This document shows positions 6,712-13,981 of a stretch of 14,165 bases of DNA, piece after piece. The position numbers were made by a program, and so were the translations under genes. This DNA comes from an uncultured Flavobacteriales bacterium. Its GTDB lineage: Bacteria; Bacteroidota; Bacteroidia; Flavobacteriales; Schleiferiaceae. The DNA lies in NCBI GenBank assembly GCA_903821715.1, contig CAIJMB010000148.1, forward strand, positions 1 through 14,165, read 5' to 3'. Every line of letters starts with the position of its first letter. The first letter of the stretch is position 1. The notes under the pieces were generated by a model. The model was not told the origin of the DNA and made no database searches. It was given only the letters and a program-made list of their open reading frames with translations.

Positions 6712-8283
6712 TTAATAGCCTGGGTTTTGGACCAGGTTTTTGTTCGCGTTCAAGTCAGCGCCCGGCAAGGGGTAAAGGTTGTATTTTGAATCAAGCGCGG
6801 TGCCGAACTGCTCGCCACCCTTGAACTGCCATAAATAGGATCCCGTCGTGAACTTGCCAAAGCGGATCAAGTCCTGGCGGCGGTGGCCTTCGGTGTACAG
6901 CTCGCGTCCGCGCTCGTCGAGGATCTCATCCAAGGTCAACGACGATACATTCTGGCTGCTGCCTCCCACGGCGCGCTGGCGCACTTGGTTGAAGTAGCCT
7001 ACTCCAGTGGCCACGTTGCTTCCGCTACGCACCGCAGCCTCAGCATACATAAGGTAGAAGTCGGCCAAGCGGAACATCGGGAAGTCGATGTCCACGAAGG
7101 TTCCGGGCTCGACACCCGCCGTACTGTCACGGTTCAAGTTGCGCCACTTCGTGATGCCAATACCCTGGGTAAAGGCGCCGATGTCGGTGATCGTGTCTTC
7201 TTGGCCGTCCATGTACAAGTAGTTGGCACGCACGTCTCCCGGAATCGTAAACGTGTTGGCCCAGTTGAACGTGCCGCGGTTTCCTTGCCAACCTGAAGTC
7301 GTTCCAAAGTCGGCTTGGACCATCGAACCGCCCAAGTGCGAATGCACCAAGAAGGTGGTTCCGCCGTAGGTTCGGGTGCGGTTGCCGTCAAACGTGGCCA
7401 CGAAAATCATCTCAGGCGACAGGTGGTTGTCGGCGTTAAAGTTGAATCCGTAGGTCGGCTCGAGGCTGTATCCGGCGTCAATAATACGCTGGCAATCGGT
7501 CATCGTCTCAGCCCACTTGGCGGTGCCGGTGTACACCTCAGCATTCAAGTTGAGCTTGGCGCGTAGGGCCCAGAGGGCACCTTTGTCGGCACGACCGTAG
7601 TCGGCGGTACGCGCGTCGGCCAACAGTGGCTCGATGGCATTCAGTTCAGACAGCACCCAGTTGTAGAGGTCCGAGCGCATAATTTGCACGGGCGGCTCCG
7701 ATCCCGGACGCACGTTCTCGTCGGCGAACGGAACGTTACCAAACAAATCCAACGCGTGGTAGTAGCTCAGGGCGCGCAGGTAGCGGGCCTCGGCGTTCAT
7801 CTGGCGGATGGCGGCCTTGTCGGCCTCGCTAAAGTCGGCACTCGCGAGGTAGTCGTCACTCGAGTAGCGAATGAATTCGTTCGCCAAGCTGATTTGGTAG
7901 TAAATCCGGTAGTACATCGCACTCACAAAGGGCGAGTTGTCGTTCCAGTCCATCGTGTTCAGCTCGGGGATACCCGGGTCAGCCCAACCGCAGATCGACT
8001 CGTCCGTCGGAAGCTGCTGAAGGTTCCACATGACGCGCACATACTGCGAGAAGCCCTCGTCGATACCGCCAATGTCTGGCATGCCCGCCGGGCCGTTGTT
8101 GCCCGAAATGGACAGACCCGCGTAGATCTTGGCCAAAACATTGATGTAGTTGTTCGGGTCGGCGTAGACCTGCTCGGCCGTCAAGCCGTACTTGGGCTTG
8201 AGGTTGAGGTCGTCCGCGCACGAAGCGGCCAGCAGCGATACACCTGCGGCAAGGGCCAGTGATTTTGCAAACTTCATGGTCAT
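6712..8283 (-). CDS. susD: SusD/RagB-family surface glycan-binding lipoprotein
   Basis: It caps the SusC transporter at the outer surface and delivers oligosaccharide to it. Its 523 residues start with a lipoprotein signal ending LLAASC (Cys22 if the first Met is used). The cysteine is followed by A-D-D, which resembles the Bacteroidota surface-export signal (acidic pair after the cysteine) and points to the outer face. The body has TPR-like helical content (EARYLRALSYYHALDLFGNVPF). The C-terminal SusD hallmarks are ERGRELYTEGHRRQDLIRFG (457-476) and LYPLPGADLN...NPGY (503-523). The start at 8283 lies 6 bases after the susC stop. The Met two codons later (8277) would give a 12-base gap, the spacing seen between the suf genes here, and is an equally good start. 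The symbol denotes the family. The substrate is inferred from the neighbouring amylase. Confidence 0.93.
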   Translation of the reverse strand: MTMKFAKSLALAAGVSLLAASCADDLNLKPKYGLTAEQVYADPNNYINVLAKIYAGLSISGNNGPAGMPDIGGIDEGFSQYVRVMWNLQQLPTDESICGWADPGIPELNTMDWNDNSPFVSAMYYRIYYQISLANEFIRYSSDDYLASADFSEADKAAIRQMNAEARYLRALSYYHALDLFGNVPFADENVRPGSEPPVQIMRSDLYNWVLSELNAIEPLLADARTADYGRADKGALWALRAKLNLNAEVYTGTAKWAETMTDCQRIIDAGYSLEPTYGFNFNADNHLSPEMIFVATFDGNRTRTYGGTTFLVHSHLGGSMVQADFGTTSGWQGNRGTFNWANTFTIPGDVRANYLYMDGQEDTITDIGAFTQGIGITKWRNLNRDSTAGVEPGTFVDIDFPMFRLADFYLMYAEAAVRSGSNVATGVGYFNQVRQRAVGGSSQNVSSLTLDEILDERGRELYTEGHRRQDLIRFGKFTTGSYLWQFKGGEQFGTALDSKYNLYPLPGADLNANKNLVQNPGY

Positions 8284-8289
8284 CGAGGC

Positions 8290-11200
8290 TTAAAGGGTTA
8301 CGTTCAGTTGGAGGTTGAACACGCGAGGGCGGGGGAAGATCATGTTGTCGATTCCGCCTGCAAGCTCTGGATCAAGACCAGAATAGTTCGTGAACACGAG
8401 CGCGTTTTGTACGGAGAAATTCACCGTGGCCGGGTACTTATCCTTGTAAAGATTGCCCAAGTCATAGGCCACGTAGAAATTGTCCAGACGAACGTAGTCG
8501 GCGCGCTCGATGAAGTAGTTCGACATGAGTTGCTCGGTCGTGTTGAACATAAAGTTGGTGTTCAGGAAGTCGCGCGACATGTTGTTCAGGTGCGGGAATG
8601 AACCACCCACCGAGAAGAAGTTTCCGTGCAGTGAGTTGTTGTTGTTGTACATGTACTGGCCGAATTCACCGCGCCAGGTCATGCCTCCGCTCCACTTCTT
8701 GTACCGCCATGTAGTCGTAAAGCCGAGGGTGTGCACCGGCTCGGGCTGGGCGTCCATGATGACGAGGTCATCAGAATTGATGATTCCATCGCCATTTTGG
8801 TCTACGAAGGCCTCGATGTCGTCGATGCGGCCGTTGCCATTTTCGTCGGCACTGGCGTCGAAGCGCTCGAGCTTGCCGTTGCGCTCAATGATTACTCCGT
8901 TCACGTCGTAGCGGTGCTCGTACGTATAGAACGAGAACATCGGGTGGCCCACTTGGTGGATCTGAATGGTGTTGCCTACGCCGCCGGCGATTCCGCCAAT
9001 GCGAATGCCCTTCGAGGTCGAGTCGGCGTCGCGCGTCAGCTTGGTGATTTGGTTGCGGTTGATCGCACCATTGATACCAAACTCGAGGCTGGCATTGGCG
9101 TTGTCGATGGCCACAATGTTCAGGTTGGCCTCCAAACCGCGGTTTGACATCGAACCGACGTTGGTTAGCACGAGATTCGAGAAGTTGGTGCCCGCGGCGA
9201 CCGGAATCACACCCAGCAGGTCGTACGTGAACTTCTCGTAGACGTCGACGCTCGCATTGACGCGGTTCTTCCAGATTCCAAAGTCCAAACCAAAGTTGGT
9301 CGTGCGCGTCTTCTCCCATTGAAGGAAGTAGTCGTAGGCATCGGGGCGAAGCACATCTACGAAGTTGCTGCCGAACTGATACTGGGCGGTGCCCGTTCCG
9401 TAGGCGTAGTTGGCGATGTACCCGTAGTCGTTAAAAATGTCCTGCTGTCCAGTAACACCGATACTCGCACGGAACTTCATCGACGAAATCTTGCCCTTGA
9501 GCGACGAGAACATCTTCTCTTCGAGCATGTTCCAACCTAAAGCCACAGATGGGAAGAGGCCCCAACGGCTCTCTGGTGAGAAGCGGCTTGAGCCATCTGA
9601 ACGCAACGTGGCTGTGATCAGGTACTTGCCCAAGATGTTGATATTGCTGCGTCCGTAGTACGACATAAGGGCGTTGTCGACGTCGTACGGGAATGGGTTT
9701 GCAGGCGAAAGCGTGTCGCCGTTAAAGCGCAAGCTGGGCAGGTTCTCAGCATACGAACGCCACTTTTGGAATGAGTAGCCACCTGTCCAATCCGTCTTGA
9801 CTTTACCCCCCGCAAAGTCCTTCTTGTAGTTGGCGTAGGCCTCCAGCAGCTGGTTCGTACGGAAGTTGTAGTATCGGTTGTTCTCACCACCATTCACAAA
9901 GCTCATTGCTGCGTAGTCCGGAACCACAACTGTTCCTTGGTTCTGTCCGAAGTCACCACCCACGTTGAGGTACATGTGGAGGTCGGTCTCGCTGAACGGC
10001 TTGTAGTCGAATAGCACATTGCCGATGAAGCGGTCGTTCGAACCAATGTCTTCGCGCAGGTTCAGCAATCCCACGGGGTTGCGCGGCGAAAGGTTGCTGA
10101 GGTCTCCGGTCGGAAGCAACCACTCGTGGTATCCTCCAAAGGCAGAATCATTTGAATACACGGAGCGCGTCGGGTCGTACCAAACACCTGAACCAATAGC
10201 ACCTTGGTTCGCATACACATTATTGGCGCGGTAGGCTTTGGCGCTTACGTTGGCGGTAAGGTTGCGCGTAAGTTTGGGTGAGGCGTTCAGCGTAAGGCTG
10301 AAGCGCTCGAGGTTCGAAGTGCGCAGCACACCTGACTCGGTGTAGTACCCGATACCCAAGCGGTACGGAAGGTTCTTTACGCCTCCGCTCAGCGCCACGT
10401 TGATGTCGTTTGCCATACCCTGCTGGTAGATCTCGTCTTGCCAGTTGGTTACGGTAGCGGAATCCGCACCAATTTTGACTTCACCAGCCTCGAGGTAGTA
10501 CCCCTGCGCTGCGGCGAGGCGCTTGCGTTGGTTGTTGGTTCCGAAGGTGTTGATGGCGTCCACAAACTCTTGAGTGCTGAGGACTTCCATGCGATTGCGC
10601 GTGCTGCGGACAGAGGTCACTGCGCTCAGTTCAACCTTCAAAGGAGTGTCTTTCGCACCCTTCTTTGTCGTGATCAAAATAACTCCGTTGGCGGCACGTG
10701 AACCGTAAATGGCTGTAGCCGAGGCATCCTTCAACACGGTAAAGCTCTCGATGTCGTTCGGGTTCAACAGGCCCATGCCTTCTGAAGGCAGCCCGTCGAT
10801 GACAATCAGCGGGTCGTTGCTGGCGTTGATCGAGGATCCGCCACGAATGCGAATGCGTGCGCCCTCACCTGGACGGCCGGAACCGGCGGTAATCCGTACC
10901 CCTGGGGTTTTACCCACAATCAATTGCGTTGGGCTCGCAAATGCGCCCTTCTGGAACGACTTTGACTTGACGCTCACGAGCGAACCGGTGAGGTCCTTGA
11001 CGTTCGAGGTTCCGTAACCTACAATCACGACTTCGTCGAGCTGCTCTTCGGACTCACCCAGCACAAAATTCACAGTCGCGTTGCCGACCACTTGCACCGT
11101 TTTGGTCTGGCTGACGTAGCCCATGAGGCTTGCAGAAACGCTTGCGGTCTTTGATGCAACCGGCAGGCGGTACTGGCCATTTCCGTCAGCCACAGTAGTG

Positions 11201-11349
11201 GCTCCAGAACTAGATTCTTTAATGACTGCCGAGGGAAGCGGGCTGCCGTCTGCGCCCTTTACCGAGCCGGTAATTAGGCCTTGGGCCCAGGCTGGCGCAG
11301 CACTGAGTGCGAGCGCAAGCACCATCCAAATCGAACGCGTTTTCATCAT
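8290..11349 (-). CDS. susC: SusC/RagA-family TonB-dependent outer-membrane transporter
   Basis: Imports oligosaccharides across the outer membrane, energised by TonB. The 1019 residues are in the normal range. They comprise a signal peptide (1-23, AWA-QG), a carboxypeptidase-regulatory-like beta domain (about 25-97), the SusC signature LDEVVIVGYGT (104-114), a plug domain with IRIRGGSSINASNDPLIVIDG-type sequence (166-186) and SRAANGVILITTKKG (217-231), then a 22-strand-type barrel to the C-terminus (FNLQLNVTL). Residues 835-861 hold two consecutive canonical EF-hand-type loops, probably in an extracellular loop. The start is one of two adjacent ATGs. The gene is first in the glucan operon, with a full-match -7 element and a GTAC palindrome upstream and susD immediately downstream. 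The starch/maltodextrin substrate is inferred from the GH13 gene. Confidence 0.95.
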   Translation of the reverse strand: MMKTRSIWMVLALALSAAPAWAQGLITGSVKGADGSPLPSAVIKESSSGATTVADGNGQYRLPVASKTASVSASLMGYVSQTKTVQVVGNATVNFVLGESEEQLDEVVIVGYGTSNVKDLTGSLVSVKSKSFQKGAFASPTQLIVGKTPGVRITAGSGRPGEGARIRIRGGSSINASNDPLIVIDGLPSEGMGLLNPNDIESFTVLKDASATAIYGSRAANGVILITTKKGAKDTPLKVELSAVTSVRSTRNRMEVLSTQEFVDAINTFGTNNQRKRLAAAQGYYLEAGEVKIGADSATVTNWQDEIYQQGMANDINVALSGGVKNLPYRLGIGYYTESGVLRTSNLERFSLTLNASPKLTRNLTANVSAKAYRANNVYANQGAIGSGVWYDPTRSVYSNDSAFGGYHEWLLPTGDLSNLSPRNPVGLLNLREDIGSNDRFIGNVLFDYKPFSETDLHMYLNVGGDFGQNQGTVVVPDYAAMSFVNGGENNRYYNFRTNQLLEAYANYKKDFAGGKVKTDWTGGYSFQKWRSYAENLPSLRFNGDTLSPANPFPYDVDNALMSYYGRSNINILGKYLITATLRSDGSSRFSPESRWGLFPSVALGWNMLEEKMFSSLKGKISSMKFRASIGVTGQQDIFNDYGYIANYAYGTGTAQYQFGSNFVDVLRPDAYDYFLQWEKTRTTNFGLDFGIWKNRVNASVDVYEKFTYDLLGVIPVAAGTNFSNLVLTNVGSMSNRGLEANLNIVAIDNANASLEFGINGAINRNQITKLTRDADSTSKGIRIGGIAGGVGNTIQIHQVGHPMFSFYTYEHRYDVNGVIIERNGKLERFDASADENGNGRIDDIEAFVDQNGDGIINSDDLVIMDAQPEPVHTLGFTTTWRYKKWSGGMTWRGEFGQYMYNNNNSLHGNFFSVGGSFPHLNNMSRDFLNTNFMFNTTEQLMSNYFIERADYVRLDNFYVAYDLGNLYKDKYPATVNFSVQNALVFTNYSGLDPELAGGIDNMIFPRPRVFNLQLNVTL

Positions 11350-11383
11350 GAGTGTTAACGTTAGGTTGCTGCAATGTACAAAA

Positions 11384-11391
11384 CAAACCTA
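11384..11391 (-). promoter_or_regulatory. Predicted -7 promoter element of the susCD operon
   Basis: On the minus strand this reads TAGGTTTG, a full match to the Bacteroidota TAnnTTTG element. It lies 34 bases before the susC ATG. The start site would fall near 11377, giving a leader of about 28 bases without a Shine-Dalgarno. No TTG lies at the standard -33 spacing. The upstream region instead holds a palindrome, which fits a promoter that depends on a regulator. Confidence 0.65.
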
Positions 11392-11395
11392 TATA

Positions 11396-11410
11396 GTGTA
11401 CCAAGTACAC
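11396..11410. promoter_or_regulatory. Candidate operator: perfect GTGTAC/GTACAC palindrome upstream of susC
   Basis: GTGTAC and GTACAC are exact inverted repeats around a 3-base spacer, ending 4 bases from the susC -7 element. A further TGTACA lies at 11375-11380, near the predicted start site, and an 8-base palindrome TAACGTTA at 11356-11363. The arrangement suits binding by a dimeric regulator controlling glucan uptake. No regulator gene is in the window, and the binding protein is unknown. Confidence 0.45.
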
Positions 11411-11427
11411 CGTCTACCCCTAGTCAC

Positions 11428-11454
11428 AAAAAAAGCCCGGTCATGCCGGGCTTT
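11428..11454 (-). terminator. Intrinsic terminator after the bacilliredoxin gene
   Basis: The arms AAAGCCCGG (11432-11440) and CCGGGCTTT (11446-11454) form a perfect 9-bp stem with a TCATG loop. On the minus strand the stem runs into seven consecutive T. It starts 21 bases after the bacilliredoxin stop and separates that gene from the susC promoter. With short A/T runs on both sides it could also stop plus-strand transcription, but no plus-strand gene ends here. Confidence 0.9.
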
Positions 11455-11475
11455 CACTCTGTTCAGGGCTGCACT

Positions 11476-11892
11476 TTACGCGCAGTATTCTTCGAACGCT
11501 GCGGTCAGGTTGGTGGCCAGCGCCTCGGCGGTACGGCCCTCGATGTGGTGGCGCTCTACCATGTGTACGAGCTCACCGTCCTTGAATAGCGCCACTGAGG
11601 GCGACGACGGGGGAAAAGGCAGCATCAGACCACGAGCCATGTCTACAGCGGCCTTGTCGTTACCCGCAAACGCGGTTACGGCGCGTGTGGGTTTAATTCC
11701 GGGGCTGGACAGCGCCATGCGGACGCCGGGGCGGCACGAGCCGGCGGCACATCCACACACCGAGTTGATCACGACGAGGGTAGTACCTTCGCCGTGAATC
11801 GCAGCCTTCATCGCATCGGCATCACGGAGTTCGTCAAATCCAGCTTGGGTCAATTCGGCGCGCATTGGCGCAATGAGATCTTCGGGGTACAT
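11476..11892 (-). CDS. Bacilliredoxin, BrxA/BrxB (YphP/YqiW) family
   Basis: Thioredoxin-fold protein of the family (formerly DUF1094) that in Bacillus removes bacillithiol from S-bacillithiolated proteins under oxidative stress. It has 138 residues, the typical length. The CXC active site is in NSVCGCAAG (Cys46 and Cys48). Other family features are the N-terminal MYPEDLIAPMRAELT, RPGVRMAL, PFPPSSPSVALFKDGELVHM and ERHHIEGR. A third cysteine, Cys53 (AAGSCRPG), follows, where Bacillus YphP has a non-cysteine residue as I remember it. The gene appears monocistronic, with its own -7 element at 11951-11958 and its own terminator at 11428-11454. It is divergent from the LolA-like gene. Whether this organism makes bacillithiol cannot be seen here. 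Confidence 0.9.
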   Translation of the reverse strand: MYPEDLIAPMRAELTQAGFDELRDADAMKAAIHGEGTTLVVINSVCGCAAGSCRPGVRMALSSPGIKPTRAVTAFAGNDKAAVDMARGLMLPFPPSSPSVALFKDGELVHMVERHHIEGRTAEALATNLTAAFEEYCA

Positions 11893-11907
11893 AAATCGTG
11901 CGTTAAG

Positions 11908-11943
11908 TTCTTTGCCACTCCTTTAATCCGAGGGAGCAAAGAA
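11908..11943. promoter_or_regulatory. Leader hairpin or operator upstream of the bacilliredoxin gene
   Basis: TTCTTTGC (11908-11915) and GCAAAGAA (11936-11943) are exact inverted repeats. An additional TCC/GGA pairing inside them gives about 11 bp with a 3-base bulge. The element lies between the predicted -7 element and the ATG. In the transcript it would form a hairpin almost at the 5' end. It could equally be a protein-binding palindrome on DNA. Confidence 0.45.
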
Positions 11944-11950
11944 GTTGATG

Positions 11951-11958
11951 CAAAAATA
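11951..11958 (-). promoter_or_regulatory. Predicted -7 promoter element of the bacilliredoxin gene
   Basis: On the minus strand this reads TATTTTTG, a full match to TAnnTTTG. It lies 58 bases before the ATG. A TTCG lies 17 bases upstream and may be a degenerate -33 element. No equally convincing element is seen on the plus strand for the divergent gene. Confidence 0.55.
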
Positions 11959-12017
11959 CGACCAGATAAGTGCACCGAAGTGAACGAAATCTAAGCCGCC
12001 GTGTTGGCTAAGTACCT

Positions 12018-12767
12018 ATGAACCGCTTTCTACTCTCGGGGCTACTCGCCCTTCTGCCACTTACCTCAGTCGTTGCCCAAAATCCGACCGAAATCCTCAC
12101 CAAAGCTGAGAAATCCGCCATCGGAACTTCGAGCTACAGCGAGCTTTCGATGTCGGCGAAGCGCGCCCGTTACACCCGCGAGCTCGACATCAAGTCGTGG
12201 ACGCACACCAACAAGTACGCACTGATCGTGGTCACCGGCCCCGAACGCGACCGCGGCACCCGCTACCTGAGGGCCGACAAGCAGATGTACAGCTTTGTTC
12301 CGCGCACCGGAAAAGTCGTGAAGCTGCCCCAGAGCATGCTGATGGCCGGTGGCTTTATGGGGACCGACGCTTCGATGGACAACCTGCTGGGCCAGGCCTC
12401 GCTCGCCAAGGACTTCACGCACCAGTACCTCGGAACCGAGACCGTCAACGGGCTCGCCTGCCACAAAATCAAATGCACTCCCAAACCGGGGGTTCCGGTG
12501 GCCGCCGACGCCGTGGTGGCCTGGGTGCACACGGGGGATAAGGGCTGGGTCCGCCTCAGCTTTCAAAGCACGCGCAACGGAGAACTTCAGCGCATGGACG
12601 CCCTCGAATTCAGCCGAATGGACGGCGTCCAAATGCCCGTCAAGCTCCAGTTCAGCACCCAAGGTGGCAAGCAGACCACGATCATGACCGTCAAGACTTG
12701 GAAGAGGCAGCCCCAGCTCAGTCCCGCCTGGTTTACCCCTGAGCGACTCGAACAGACGCAGCCATGA
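12018..12767 (+). CDS. LolA-like outer-membrane lipoprotein-sorting protein
   Basis: Predicted periplasmic protein with the LolA/LolB-type open barrel (family annotated 'outer membrane lipoprotein-sorting protein') that carries a lipidated or hydrophobic cargo. It has 249 residues, with a signal peptide (about 1-20, VVA-Q) and no lipobox cysteine. Recognisable segments are ALIVVTGPERDRGTRYLR (68-85), MYSFVPRTGKVVKLPQSM (89-106), GGFMGTDASMDNLL (111-124), DFTHQYLGTETVNGLACHKIKC and the late MPVKLQFST. Its stop overlaps the following permease start by 4 bases (ATGA), so the two are probably made together. In other genomes this family sits beside FtsX-type ABC permeases in the same way. The actual cargo is unknown, and it is distinct from the short housekeeping LolA. 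Confidence 0.8.
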   Translation: MNRFLLSGLLALLPLTSVVAQNPTEILTKAEKSAIGTSSYSELSMSAKRARYTRELDIKSWTHTNKYALIVVTGPERDRGTRYLRADKQMYSFVPRTGKVVKLPQSMLMAGGFMGTDASMDNLLGQASLAKDFTHQYLGTETVNGLACHKIKCTPKPGVPVAADAVVAWVHTGDKGWVRLSFQSTRNGELQRMDALEFSRMDGVQMPVKLQFSTQGGKQTTIMTVKTWKRQPQLSPAWFTPERLEQTQP

Positions 12768-13981
12768 CCTTGGTTCGCCTCGCCTTTCGCCTCGCCTGGC
12801 GCAATCTCGGACGCAACCGCCGGCGCTCGCTCATCACGGGTGCCGCGATTGCCTTTGCCCTCTTTTTTGCGATCATCCTAAGGTCACTGCAGTTGGGGGT
12901 GTACAACCACATGGTGGCGACCGTGGTCGGATCCATGAGTGGCTACGTCCAAGTCAGCGACACCGCCTACTGGCCCAGTCAAAACCTGGACTACGCGCTC
13001 TACGAAGACCCTGAATGGCTCGAGGAGCTCCGAGCCGATCGCGAGATTGCAAGCGCATACCCGCGGCTCCAGGGTTTTTCGCTGCTCAGCGTGGGAGACC
13101 AAAGCGGCGTAGCCCAGTGGATCGGAATCAGCCCTGAGGAAGTTGACGCTCCGCTGTGGCAGGCGCGCTTGGCGAGCGGCTCATGGGCTGGCCCGTCAGG
13201 GTCCGTGTGGCTGGGCAAACGGCTCGCCGAACAGCTTCGCGTAGCCGTGGGCGACACGGTCGTCTCGATGGGCCAAGGCTTTCAAGGCAGCATGGCAGGC
13301 GCCGCGTGGGTCGTGGCCGGTACCCTGAACATGGGCAACCCCGAGCTCGAAAAGCGCAGTTCCGTAGTGGGCCTGGCCGACGCCCAGGAATTCGCCGGAG
13401 CCTACGGAATGTGGAGCTACGTCCAAATCACGCCCCGCAGTACCGAGCTCAGCGCCGACCCCACCGCCGACATAGGCGCCCGCCACCCGCTCGACGGCGC
13501 CCACTTTTTGGGCTGGCAAACCCGAATGCCCGAACTCATTCAGGCCATTCAGGCCGACTCTTCAGGCGGCAAGGTCATTCTGTTCATCCTCTACGTGGTC
13601 ATCGGATTCGGGCTCCTCGGAACCATGATCATGCTCGCCAACGAGCGCCAGCGCGAATTCGCGATGCAGCTCGCCATGGGCATGCGGCGCGGGCTTTTGG
13701 CCGGAATCGTATTCGTCGAAGTCGTGCTACTCAGTGTGGCCGGCGCTTTAGTGGGCGCCGTACTTGGCCGCATAGCGGTTCTGATCCTTGATCGATTCCC
13801 CCTGCGCCTTCAAGGCGACGTGGCGGCTGCCATGGAACAGCAGGGATGGGAACCCATACTTCCGCCAAGTCTAGATTGGACCATCACGCTGACGCACGGC
13901 GGAATCATCGTAGTCATCGCCCTGCTCTCCGCAGCATGGCCATTGCGCACCGTGTTTAAAACTAGCCCCGTTCACCGATGA
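12764..13981 (+). CDS. ABC transporter permease, FtsX/MacB (LolC/LolE-like) family, first copy
   Basis: Inner-membrane permease with a large periplasmic domain, of the type used for lipoprotein release or periplasmic-substrate extrusion rather than transport through the membrane. At 405 residues it has the expected four-helix layout: TM1 about 23-44 after a basic cytosolic start (AWRNLGRNRRRSL), a periplasmic domain about 45-268, TM2 about 271-292 (VILFILYVVIGFGLLGTMIM), the cytosolic coupling stretch ANERQREFAMQLAMGMRRG (292-310), TM3 about 311-341 and TM4 about 378-395. It overlaps the LolA-like gene upstream and the second permease downstream by ATGA junctions. No ATPase is seen in the window and one is expected downstream. 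Confidence 0.9.
   Translation: MTLVRLAFRLAWRNLGRNRRRSLITGAAIAFALFFAIILRSLQLGVYNHMVATVVGSMSGYVQVSDTAYWPSQNLDYALYEDPEWLEELRADREIASAYPRLQGFSLLSVGDQSGVAQWIGISPEEVDAPLWQARLASGSWAGPSGSVWLGKRLAEQLRVAVGDTVVSMGQGFQGSMAGAAWVVAGTLNMGNPELEKRSSVVGLADAQEFAGAYGMWSYVQITPRSTELSADPTADIGARHPLDGAHFLGWQTRMPELIQAIQADSSGGKVILFILYVVIGFGLLGTMIMLANERQREFAMQLAMGMRRGLLAGIVFVEVVLLSVAGALVGAVLGRIAVLILDRFPLRLQGDVAAAMEQQGWEPILPPSLDWTITLTHGGIIVVIALLSAAWPLRTVFKTSPVHR

Noticed and set aside
11356..11363. TAACGTTA palindrome in the susC leader as a separate operator
   Set aside because: Only 8 bases and AT-rich, so it could be chance. Mentioned with the susC promoter but not called as a feature.
11123..11797. 224-codon plus-strand open frame crossing the susC start, its promoter and the bacilliredoxin gene
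   Set aside because: It crosses a strong terminator and a promoter region and is antisense to two well supported genes. The protein has no family features.
11794..11994. 66-codon plus-strand open frame in the divergent intergenic region
   Set aside because: It overlaps the bacilliredoxin start and its leader hairpin. It has no motif and no ribosome-binding context.
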